Assembly: GCF_014284175.1 (NCBI RefSeq)
Contig: NZ_JACOGA010000025.1
Coordinates: 1-60,803, forward strand
Reading direction: 5' to 3'
Origin: Affinundibacterium flavidum
Lineage (GTDB): Bacteria > Pseudomonadota > Gammaproteobacteria > Burkholderiales > Burkholderiaceae_D
DNA: 60,803 nt
How positions within the stretch are numbered: the first letter of the stretch is position 1; each line of letters starts with the position of its first letter. Both the position numbers and the translations under genes were made by a program. Below are positions 26,401-36,320 of this stretch, one piece after another. The notes under the pieces were generated by a model. The model ran no database searches, was not told where the DNA came from, and saw only the letters and a list, made by a program, of their open reading frames with translations.

Positions 26401-29400
26401 CGGGCGTGGATTGAAACTTTTGCAACAAAGCGTCTTTCATCCAAACATACGGATTCGCCCGGTCATCTGATCGGGCGTGGATTGAAACATTACAACAGAT
26501 ACGCAATCGTCAGGCGGCTGCATGATTCGCCCGGTCATCTGATCGGGCGTGGATTGAAACAGGTTTGGTATGGTGTAAGGTCTGATGAATCGCCGATTCG
26601 CCCGGTCATCTGATCGGGCGTGGATTGAAACTTATTTTCCCCAGCACGATATAAAATAGCAAGGGGGATTCGCCCGGTCATCTGATCGGGCGTGGATTGA
26701 AACCCTGAGACTGTGACCTTACGAAGCTCAGAGATTCCGATTCGCCCGGTCATCTGATCGGGCGTGGATTGAAACTATCTCAGGCGGGGAAAGGTCGCCA
26801 ACAGCTTGAGATTCGCCCGGTCATCTGATCGGGCGTGGATTGAAACATTACAACAGATACGCAATCGTCAGGCGGCTGCATGATTCGCCCGGTCATCTGA
26901 TCGGGCGTGGATTGAAACCTGCCGTTGCTGCGCCTGAAGTTGATCCACCACCGATTCGCCCGGTCATCTGATCGGGCGTGGATTGAAACTCCGTTGTAGG
27001 ACTTGCATCCACTGACCGCATCTTGATTCGCCCGGTCATCTGATCGGGCGTGGATTGAAACGCGCAATATTGGATGGCATCAAAACGCAGACTCGCGATT
27101 CGCCCGGTCATCTGATCGGGCGTGGATTGAAACAATTGGTAAGCAAGCGAGTGGATGGAAGAAACAAGATTCGCCCGGTCATCTGATCGGGCGTGGATTG
27201 AAACTGGATGCAGCTCACCAACACGATTTTGTGGCACGGATTCGCCCGGTCATCTGATCGGGCGTGGATTGAAACCAGACAAGGACGGACTACCAGGCAA
27301 AGACGATGATGGATTCGCCCGGTCATCTGATCGGGCGTGGATTGAAACAACATTGTTTGCGACAAAGTATCTCGGCATCGACTGATTCGCCCGGTCATCT
27401 GATCGGGCGTGGATTGAAACCTTTTTCGTAGAGCGTTTGAATGATTGACTCACGATTCGCCCGGTCATCTGATCGGGCGTGGATTGAAACATATGGCTAT
27501 CAAGCAGGACTGACAGAACAAGCAAGATTCGCCCGGTCATCTGATCGGGCGTGGATTGAAACAATTGTCGGCATCATTGAAACGCCGGATCCGTTGGATT
27601 CGCCCGGTCATCTGATCGGGCGTGGATTGAAACATATCAGCCTTTAGGTATTGCAAATCAATCTGGCGATTCGCCCGGTCATCTGATCGGGCGTGGATTG
27701 AAACTCTGTCACCGTCGCCACAATGACTGCCGCACCAGGATTCGCCCGGTCATCTGATCGGGCGTGGATTGAAACAGCAAAAAAAGCAAGTCATGCAGGA
27801 AATCCAACGCGATTCGCCCGGTCATCTGATCGGGCGTGGATTGAAACATTCAAGATGTCGTTGTAGTCAGCGATTACCGCAGGATTCGCCCGGTCATCTG
27901 ATCGGGCGTGGATTGAAACTACAACCGTGCTATTGGCTATAACGAAGATATTGGATTCGCCCGGTCATCTGATCGGGCGTGGATTGAAACCAGCTCTGCT
28001 AAGCTGCACAACGCCGCTGGCGCGGGATTCGCCCGGTCATCTGATCGGGCGTGGATTGAAACTCAGCGTGAGAAGTTGACTAAGCAAGAGGCTGAGTCGA
28101 TTCGCCCGGTCATCTGATCGGGCGTGGATTGAAACATCCAATTCGTGAGTTCTTGAGTGCGCTTAAGTGGATTCGCCCGGTCATCTGATCGGGCGTGGAT
28201 TGAAACGCGCAGAGTCTGATCGAACATCGATGGCATGCGTGATTCGCCCGGTCATCTGATCGGGCGTGGATTGAAACAAATTACCCTGGTCTTGAAGCAC
28301 GACAACCATGCGATTCGCCCGGTCATCTGATCGGGCGTGGATTGAAACGAATTGGGTACGACCTGGTACGCCTGATGCGGGGGATTCGCCCGGTCATCTG
28401 ATCGGGCGTGGATTGAAACCTGAGAACAGCCCTGAACCTGGAAAATGGCGTAACGATTCGCCCGGTCATCTGATCGGGCGTGGATTGAAACTTCGATAAT
28501 CCGCTGGTGCGTCAGGCTTACCTAGCGATTCGCCCGGTCATCTGATCGGGCGTGGATTGAAACTGCATGATGCTACATGCTGGCGGCAATCGCATCGAGA
28601 TTCGCCCGGTCATCTGATCGGGCGTGGATTGAAACCAGTTTTCGGCGCGCAACCGCAAAATTTCCCCAAGATTCGCCCGGTCATCTGATCGGGCGTGGAT
28701 TGAAACAAAATTACGGCCAACATACAAACCGGACAACTGGAGATTCGCCCGGTCATCTGATCGGGCGTGGATTGAAACTCGATATCGTTGAGGATGACGA
28801 GGGTCTGCTGATGATTCGCCCGGTCATCTGATCGGGCGTGGATTGAAACAGCTTATGTTGCTGGTAGTGTTTATGGTTTGGGTAGATTCGCCCGGTCATC
28901 TGATCGGGCGTGGATTGAAACATAACCTCCGTATTTAAGCAAATCGGCATCGGCATGATTCGCCCGGTCATCTGATCGGGCGTGGATTGAAACAACATAC
29001 CGAAGGACGCACAGGGGCGCAGGCTTTGGATTCGCCCGGTCATCTGATCGGGCGTGGATTGAAACAATATTGCCCCGTGCTGCAATCGGAAAAGAATAAG
29101 CGATTCGCCCGGTCATCTGATCGGGCGTGGATTGAAACATGCACCATGCCGTTGTCGTTGTAATCGTCAGCAGATTCGCCCGGTCATCTGATCGGGCGTG
29201 GATTGAAACCTGTTGTCGGACCCTTCATTGCGCCTGCTGCGGCGATTCGCCCGGTCATCTGATCGGGCGTGGATTGAAACTGGTTGACGAACATTAGCAC
29301 CGTGCGGACAGGGAAGATTCGCCCGGTCATCTGATCGGGCGTGGATTGAAACTTACCGACCAATGCGGCGGGCTTCATGGGCAGCGCGATTCGCCCGGTC

Positions 29401-32400
29401 ATCTGATCGGGCGTGGATTGAAACCTTAAATGCGACAATGGCAGGCGTGCGCATATTGCGATTCGCCCGGTCATCTGATCGGGCGTGGATTGAAACCCGT
29501 GCCGCCCCTGCGCCTTTCGTTGCGCCCGCACGATTCGCCCGGTCATCTGATCGGGCGTGGATTGAAACTAGGTTTCGGCATCAAAGTCGATGAAAACGGA
29601 TGGATTCGCCCGGTCATCTGATCGGGCGTGGATTGAAACAGCATCATAATCGGCGCAGGCTGCGCCGTTACGCGATTCGCCCGGTCATCTGATCGGGCGT
29701 GGATTGAAACAGCATCATAATCGGCGCAGGCTGCGCCGTTACGCGATTCGCCCGGTCATCTGATCGGGCGTGGATTGAAACCAAATTAATGTCACGGATT
29801 GCCCCGCACTGATTCGGATTCGCCCGGTCATCTGATCGGGCGTGGATTGAAACCGTTTAAACGGAACCACGATGCACCTTGCGCCATGATTCGCCCGGTC
29901 ATCTGATCGGGCGTGGATTGAAACAAGTTTGAGGCGGAAGACCAAGCGGCACGCATAGGATTCGCCCGGTCATCTGATCGGGCGTGGATTGAAACTCGTC
30001 ACGCTTGCGGCAAAACTCCGCAAACTGCCGATTCGCCCGGTCATCTGATCGGGCGTGGATTGAAACGATCATGGCACGCGTTTGGCGGCAAGATCGCTGA
30101 AGATTCGCCCGGTCATCTGATCGGGCGTGGATTGAAACTAACGAAGTCAGGCCGGGCAGCACTTGCCAAGGCGATTCGCCCGGTCATCTGATCGGGCGTG
30201 GATTGAAACTTTTTGATGATGTTGTAACGCACGCGAGTTTTAAGGATTCGCCCGGTCATCTGATCGGGCGTGGATTGAAACACTTTTATCCATTTAGCAA
30301 GCATTGAATCTTTGCGATTCGCCCGGTCATCTGATCGGGCGTGGATTGAAACAAAGTTTCACCCGCCAAAAGCGGTACTTTGCCCCTGATTCGCCCGGTC
30401 ATCTGATCGGGCGTGGATTGAAACTCACAATGGAGTGCGTATAAATGCAAATCTTTAGCGATTCGCCCGGTCATCTGATCGGGCGTGGATTGAAACACAT
30501 AATCGCCAGCCACGAGAACTTCTACACGGGATTCGCCCGGTCATCTGATCGGGCGTGGATTGAAACCGTTCTCTTGCAGAAGCGTCCCCTCGATTCATGA
30601 AGATTCGCCCGGTCATCTGATCGGGCGTGGATTGAAACACCGCACTGATATTATCGGCGGCGGGGACTGACGGATTCGCCCGGTCATCTGATCGGGCGTG
30701 GATTGAAACATCACTGTAAATGCAATCGATAACAAATTCTTCGAGATTCGCCCGGTCATCTGATCGGGCGTGGATTGAAACCACCAGATAGTAGGCTTGT
30801 CTTTGCCTTGAGAGTGATTCGCCCGGTCATCTGATCGGGCGTGGATTGAAACATGTATGGATTGACGATTGCCCATTGGCGATAGTGATTCGCCCGGTCA
30901 TCTGATCGGGCGTGGATTGAAACTAATATTTGTTGACATATTGCATGATGATTCTATGATTCGCCCGGTCATCTGATCGGGCGTGGATTGAAACATCTGT
31001 CTTTACTGCGCGACAAAAGCAAGTGTAAGATTCGCCCGGTCATCTGATCGGGCGTGGATTGAAACGCGAAAAACCAGATTGCCCGCACTAAAGAAGTGAG
31101 ATTCGCCCGGTCATCTGATCGGGCGTGGATTGAAACCTTCGAGCGCGGCTTCGTTGTCCGGCGCTTCAGGGATTCGCCCGGTCATCTGATCGGGCGTGGA
31201 TTGAAACCTTCGAGCGCGGCTTCGTTGTCCGGCGCTTCAGGGATTCGCCCGGTCATCTGATCGGGCGTGGATTGAAACTTGCTGACCCCTTCGAGCGCGA
31301 ATTTACTTGCGGGATTCGCCCGGTCATCTGATCGGGCGTGGATTGAAACACGAGTACGATCCAAAAATGGTTTGGGTTGAGTGGATTCGCCCGATCAACT
31401 GATCGGGCGTGGATTGAAACCAGTTTATTTGGTTCGCCGCATTGGCGAGTGTCGCGATTCGCCCGATCAACTGATCGGGCGTGGATTGAAACGTACTCCA
31501 TGCCTTCGCGTTGAACTGGTGCAAGAGATTCGCCCGATCAACTGATCGGGCGTGGATTGAAACACGATCAAGGGCAAGCTTGAAAAGAAAATGGCGCGAT
31601 TCGCCCGATCAACTGATCGGGCGTGGATTGAAACAAAAAAACAAGACCTCTTTATGTGTGCGAAAAAGATTCGCCCGATCAACTGATCGGGCGTGGATTG
31701 AAACCTTGATCGAATGAAAGCCACGACGGGAACGGCAGGATTCGCCCGATCAACTGATCGGGCGTGGATTGAAACATCATGATTTTATCTTTCAAGTTAT
31801 TTTCGTAGGGATTCGCCCGATCAACTGATCGGGCGTGGATTGAAACCACACGTGACGCGCCCGCTTGAATCACTTCCTCGGATTCGCCCGATCAACTGAT
31901 CGGGCGTGGATTGAAACACACTCAGAACGCCAAGCCTCGCTATCGCTGGCGATTCGCCCGATCAACTGATCGGGCGTGGATTGAAACACGTGGCAAGCTG
32001 TAACGATGGATGATTGCGAAAGATTCGCCCGATCAACTGATCGGGCGTGGATTGAAACTCGGTCTTCGTCACTATCATCGGTCTTGGTACTTCGATTCGC
32101 CCGATCAACTGATCGGGCGTGGATTGAAACATCTTTATGAGATGTACATGAAATGGTCGCATCACGATTCGCCCGATCAACTGATCGGGCGTGGATTGAA
32201 ACGGGCGTATCGGGCGCGGTCACAGTTTCGTCAGGCAGATTCGCCCGATCAACTGATCGGGCGTGGATTGAAACAATCAGTTCGGCGGTGGCTTGCAGGC
32301 TTTGTATGGATTCGCCCGATCAACTGATCGGGCGTGGATTGAAACATGAGTAAAGCTGCTGCTGCACTCGGCTCGCAAAGATTCGCCCGATCAACTGATC

Positions 32401-33269
32401 GGGCGTGGATTGAAACTACCGTTAAATTTGGTGCTTCACCCTGAATGAGGATTCGCCCGGTCATCTGATCGGGCGTGGATTGAAACAAATAACGTCCATA
32501 CGTCGCTCTGCTGATGTCGAGATTCGCCCGGTCATCTGATCGGGCGTGGATTGAAACAGGCAAATCGACCTTGCAGCACACCATACTTACAGATTCGCCC
32601 GGTCATCTGATCGGGCGTGGATTGAAACGTGTAATCGGCGGCGTGGATCAGTTGGAGGCACGATTCGCCCGGTCATCTGATCGGGCGTGAATTGAAACTC
32701 AGTAGCACCTTAACCACTTGAAAGGAATTACCGATTCGCCCGGTCATCTGATCGGGCGTGGATTGAAACTCAGTAGCACCTTAACCACTTGAAAGGAATT
32801 ACCGATTCGCCCGGTCATCTGATCGGGCGTGGATTGAAACACCTGATCGACGATAGCCCCTACCAACCTAGGAATGATTCGTCCGGTCATCTGATCGGGC
32901 GTGGATTGAAACTTCTTGCCACCATCCCCATTTAGATTTTGGATTGAGATTCGCCCGGTCATCTGATCGGGCGTGGATTGAAACGACATCGAGTAGCAAT
33001 AACTGTCAACCGATAACGGATTCGCCCGGTCATCTGATCGGGCGTGGATTGAAACGCGAATGTAGCCAGCTAAACTTTGATCGGTTTTCGATTCGCTCGG
33101 TCATCTGATCGGGCGTGGATTGAAACTCGTTGTACAGAATGATGACTTTACTCGTACCGGGGATTCGCCCGATCAACTAATCGGGCGTGGATTGAAACCG
33201 AGTACGTGGCGAGTCTATGATCGGCATTGGTAGATTCGCCGGGTCATCTGATCTGGCGTGGATTGAAAC
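23455..33269 (+). CRISPR. Type I-C CRISPR array, about 138 repeats
   Basis: A 37-bp repeat starting GATTCGCCCGGTC and ending CGTGGATTGAAAC recurs every 70-74 bases. I counted 138 recognisable copies by eye, hence about 137 spacers of 33-37 bp. The stem CGCCCGGTC / GATCGGGCG would form in RNA, and the TGGATTGAAAC end fits the 11-nt handle left by Cas5c. Transcription is on the plus strand, away from cas2. The first repeats are identical, while the last (from about 32662) gain point changes, so the left end is newest. Duplicated spacers and a block of variant repeats are described separately. Confidence 0.98.
31384..32416 (+). repeat. Block of 15 variant CRISPR repeats
   Basis: Fifteen consecutive repeats (31384 to 32380 starts) carry CCCGATCAACTGATCGGGC in place of CCCGGTCATCTGATCGGGC. 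The two changes, G to A and T to A, always occur together. The first converts a G-U wobble in the RNA stem to A-U. Canonical repeats lie on both sides, and spacer lengths stay normal. Confidence 0.95.
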
Positions 33270-33529
33270 TGATTGCCGTTGTTGAAGTTCTGTATCCATG
33301 CACAATTCGCCTGGTTATATAACTATTTCGGTGGCGAATAAAACAATTGCAGTCAATGTAGAATTCGTCCGGTCACTTGGTTACACGAGAACTGATGCCG
33401 AGTCAAAACGGTAATGAACATCGATACTTAAATCTGAGAATGAAAATGTATCAATAAAACTGAGTTTGAACCCACCGAACTCGATGGGTTCAAACAATTT
33501 GATGTAGCTCTATAGATGGCATCACCAAA
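33270..33529 (+). repeat. Decayed trailer end of the CRISPR array
   Basis: After the last recognisable repeat (33233-33269, already with two changes in the stem) come two heavily decayed relics. One begins AATTCGCCTGG at 33304 and ends GGCGAATAAAAC; the other begins GAATTCGTCCGGTCAC at 33361. Spacing stays roughly one repeat unit. From about 33400 to the helicase gene I see only a short stem GAACCCACCGAACTC...GATGGGTTC near 33468. Confidence 0.75.
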
Positions 33530-35941
33530 TTAATACTTCTTAGCCTTACTAGCCGGTTTCACATTCTCAAAACGCCCACCGCTACCACCTCGTGCTGTCA
33601 CGGGTTTCTTCGCTCGTGGCGCTGCATCTTTTTCAGCTACACGGCGATTGCCGCCAGTGATGCGTTCTTTCAGTGGCACCGGTTTTGCGTTAACCAACAT
33701 CGTGCTGCTGCCGATTTCTTTGATGTCTAGTTTTTTACCTGCGACCCACACGCCTTTTAAATGCGTGAGGATGTCTTTTGGCATGCCGACTGGTAGGTCG
33801 ACTGTTGAGTAGTCATCAAATAAACCGATGTGGCCGATTAACTTCGCATCTAAGCCTGCTTCATTCGCGATTGCACCGACGATATTGCCCGGTGTGACGG
33901 CGTGTTGTTTGCCGACTTCGATGCGGAAGGTTTGCATAGGGATGGCGACTTTGCCTTTGCTGTCTGCGCGTTTTTTGTCGGCTTTGGCTGGGGCTTCATC
34001 GGCTGGGAACGTGGCTGCGCGTTCGACTACTTTGTCGAGTTTGCTGCGGTCTGATTTCTTTTCGAAACTATCACTACGTTCGGTGCGCTCAGTGCGTTCG
34101 GCACGTGGTGCGCGTTCCGTACGTTCGCTACGTTCCGCACGTTCACTAAACTTGCGTGGTGCTTCTTCGTTGCTGCTGGCCGCTTCGCCATCGGCGCGGA
34201 TGTTGAGTGCTTGGCCTGCGACGCGTACGCTCTTTAGATGTGCCAGCATATCTTTTGGCAAATCTTCTGGCAGATCTAATACTGTGTAATCGTCGTAGAT
34301 GTCGATGCGGCCGATATGTTTAGAATCGATGTTCGCCTCGTTCGCAATCGCGCCAACGATATTGCCTGGTTTAACGCCATGTTCATGACCCACTGCGATG
34401 CGGAAAGTGCGCATGCCTGGTTCTGCTGTGCGTGGGCTGTGCTCACGACGTGGGCCGCGGCTTTCGCGATCACTGCGGTCGCCAAATCTGTTGCCACGCT
34501 CATTGCTGTCGCCACGATCGCCACGTACGGGACGATCACCGCGTTCGGTGCGGCTGCCACGCGAAGGAGCTTCATCGCGCCAGCTGTCATCTGTTTTAAC
34601 TTCGCGTTTATTTTTGTCGAGCAGTAGTGGCTCATCGCCACGTGCCATTTTCGCTAATGCTGCCGCGATTTCAAATGCGGGTACATTGTGTTCGCTTTCG
34701 TATTCGGCGATCACGTTTAAGAATTGTTCGAGTTCACCTTGCGCTAAAGTTTCAGTGATCTGATCTTTGAAGCGTGAAATACGTACATTGTTAACCGCCT
34801 GTATCGTTGGCAATTCCAATGGTGACACTGGTTGACGTGTCGCACGTTCGATGGCTTTTAAGAGATTTTTTTCACGCGGTGTGATGAACAAAATCGCCTC
34901 GCCGCTACGACCTGCACGACCAGTACGGCCGATACGATGTGTGTAGCTTTCTGGATCGTGCGGTACGTCGTAGTTGACCACATGGCTGATACGTTCTACG
35001 TCCAGACCGCGGGCGGCAACGTCAGTCGCGACCAAGATATCAATCTTGCCGTCTTTGAGTTGTTGAATCGTGCGTTCACGTTGTTGTTGTTGAATATCGC
35101 CATTGATCGCGGCGACGGAGAAACCACGTGCGGCTAATTTGGAAGCGAGTTCTTCAGTACCGAGTTTGGTACGAGCGAAGATGATCATGCCATCAAAAGT
35201 TTCGGCTTCCAGAATACGTGTCAAGGCATCGAGCTTGTGCATGCCGCTGACTAACCAATAGCGTTGGCGAATATTGTCGGCGGTGCCGGTTTTTGCTGCG
35301 ACCGTGATTTCGGCTGGCTTGTTCAAATAAGTTTGCGCAATGCGTTTGATCACGGATGGCATGGTCGCGGAGAACAGCGCGGTTTGATGACCTTCTGGTG
35401 TCTCTTGCAAGATACGTTCTACGTCGTCGATAAAACCCATACGCAGCATTTCATCGGCTTCATCCAACACCAAAGTTTTGAGTTGGGATAAGTCGAGTGA
35501 GCCTTTGTCTAAATGATCAATCACGCGACCTGGCGTACCGACTACGACGTGCACACCACGGCGCAGCGCAGATAATTGCGGGCCATAGCTTTGGCCGCCA
35601 TAAATCGGAAGAACATGAAAACCCGGAATATAACGTGCGTAAGTCTGAAACGCCTCTGCCACCTGAATCGCCAATTCACGCGTCGGCGCTAAGACCAGTG
35701 CTTGTGGTGCGGTTTGACGGATGTCGATATTCGATAAAATCGGCAGTGCGAACGCTGCCGTCTTACCAGTACCGGTTTGTGCCTGACCTAAAACGTCACG
35801 GCCATCTAATAAAGTAGGGATGGTTGCAGCTTGAATCGGCGATGGCGATTCGTAGCCAACGTCGCTCAGGGCGCGTTGGATGGCTTCACTCAATTGCAGA
35901 TCGGCAAAGGTGATAGTCGGGGATAATTGGGCTTCAGACAT
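33530..35941 (-). CDS. deaD: DEAD-box RNA helicase with two DbpA-type RNA-binding domains
   Basis: This 803-residue helicase is of the DeaD/CsdA type. The core has QTGTGKT, DEAD in VLDEADEML, SAT in FSATMP, and HRIGRTGRAGR. It is unusual in carrying two DbpA RNA-binding domains, at about 510-582 (MRTFRIAVG...) and 669-741 (MQTFRIEVG...), joined by arginine/glutamate-rich linkers with RSERTERAPRAERTERTERS. DeaD proteins usually have one. They unwind structured RNA in ribosome assembly and cold adaptation. It is transcribed alone toward the array trailer. Confidence 0.93.
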   Translation of the reverse strand: MSEAQLSPTITFADLQLSEAIQRALSDVGYESPSPIQAATIPTLLDGRDVLGQAQTGTGKTAAFALPILSNIDIRQTAPQALVLAPTRELAIQVAEAFQTYARYIPGFHVLPIYGGQSYGPQLSALRRGVHVVVGTPGRVIDHLDKGSLDLSQLKTLVLDEADEMLRMGFIDDVERILQETPEGHQTALFSATMPSVIKRIAQTYLNKPAEITVAAKTGTADNIRQRYWLVSGMHKLDALTRILEAETFDGMIIFARTKLGTEELASKLAARGFSVAAINGDIQQQQRERTIQQLKDGKIDILVATDVAARGLDVERISHVVNYDVPHDPESYTHRIGRTGRAGRSGEAILFITPREKNLLKAIERATRQPVSPLELPTIQAVNNVRISRFKDQITETLAQGELEQFLNVIAEYESEHNVPAFEIAAALAKMARGDEPLLLDKNKREVKTDDSWRDEAPSRGSRTERGDRPVRGDRGDSNERGNRFGDRSDRESRGPRREHSPRTAEPGMRTFRIAVGHEHGVKPGNIVGAIANEANIDSKHIGRIDIYDDYTVLDLPEDLPKDMLAHLKSVRVAGQALNIRADGEAASSNEEAPRKFSERAERSERTERAPRAERTERTERSDSFEKKSDRSKLDKVVERAATFPADEAPAKADKKRADSKGKVAIPMQTFRIEVGKQHAVTPGNIVGAIANEAGLDAKLIGHIGLFDDYSTVDLPVGMPKDILTHLKGVWVAGKKLDIKEIGSSTMLVNAKPVPLKERITGGNRRVAEKDAAPRAKKPVTARGGSGGRFENVKPASKAKKY

Positions 35942-36320
35942 GGGGCGGGCTCACTAGAGGAACATCGGGTACAAGAGGCGCGTTTTTCACAGGATGCAAA
36001 AAAGCATAAGGCCGTAGTTTACTCTTACCTGCCGTTTCTACCTAATTGCTTTCACTATTTGGCTCTAAAAAAGCTTATTTAGGGCCTAAATAAGGCTTAA
36101 ATGGGCTGCTTCGACATGTTAAAAGAATATTTTTGCGCGAAATCCTCATGTTCGCAGCAGATTTCTTTGCGGGATGTCTAAACGTCACTAATCCCGATTT
36201 GAAAGACTTTTCTCCTTCTATTCGAGCCTATCAATTTGAGGCCGAATGCTATTCTTTTTCCTCAATGCAAGGTGGGTTTTAGTAGGTTTTTAGTGTTGTT
36301 CTGGCAGGATGGAGTTGGGT
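35942..36320. other. Divergent intergenic region with a strong palindrome
   Basis: About 380 bases separate deaD and the SPFH-like gene. A perfect palindrome TTATTTAGG-G-CCTAAATAA lies at 36075-36093, extended by AAGC and GGCTT on its flanks. It could be an operator, or a hairpin in a long deaD leader. Nothing else is recognisable. Confidence 0.5.

Noticed and set aside
31137..31312. Spacers at 31137/31208 and 31279 share CTTCGAGCGCG.
   Set aside because: An 11-base match is too short to claim a common target.
23644..32989. Many open frames on both strands across the array, with repeated peptides such as FQSTPDQMTGRI or FARSSDRAWIET.
   Set aside because: They are translations of the CRISPR repeat; the 37-bp unit lacks stops in several frames. 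No ribosome sites or protein families support them.
23455..33269. Self-targeting spacers against genes in this window.
   Set aside because: I noticed none while reading, but a full match search was not possible, so I make no claim.
33828..34763. Long frames opposite deaD.
   Set aside because: They mirror the arginine/glutamate-rich linkers of deaD and resemble no known protein.
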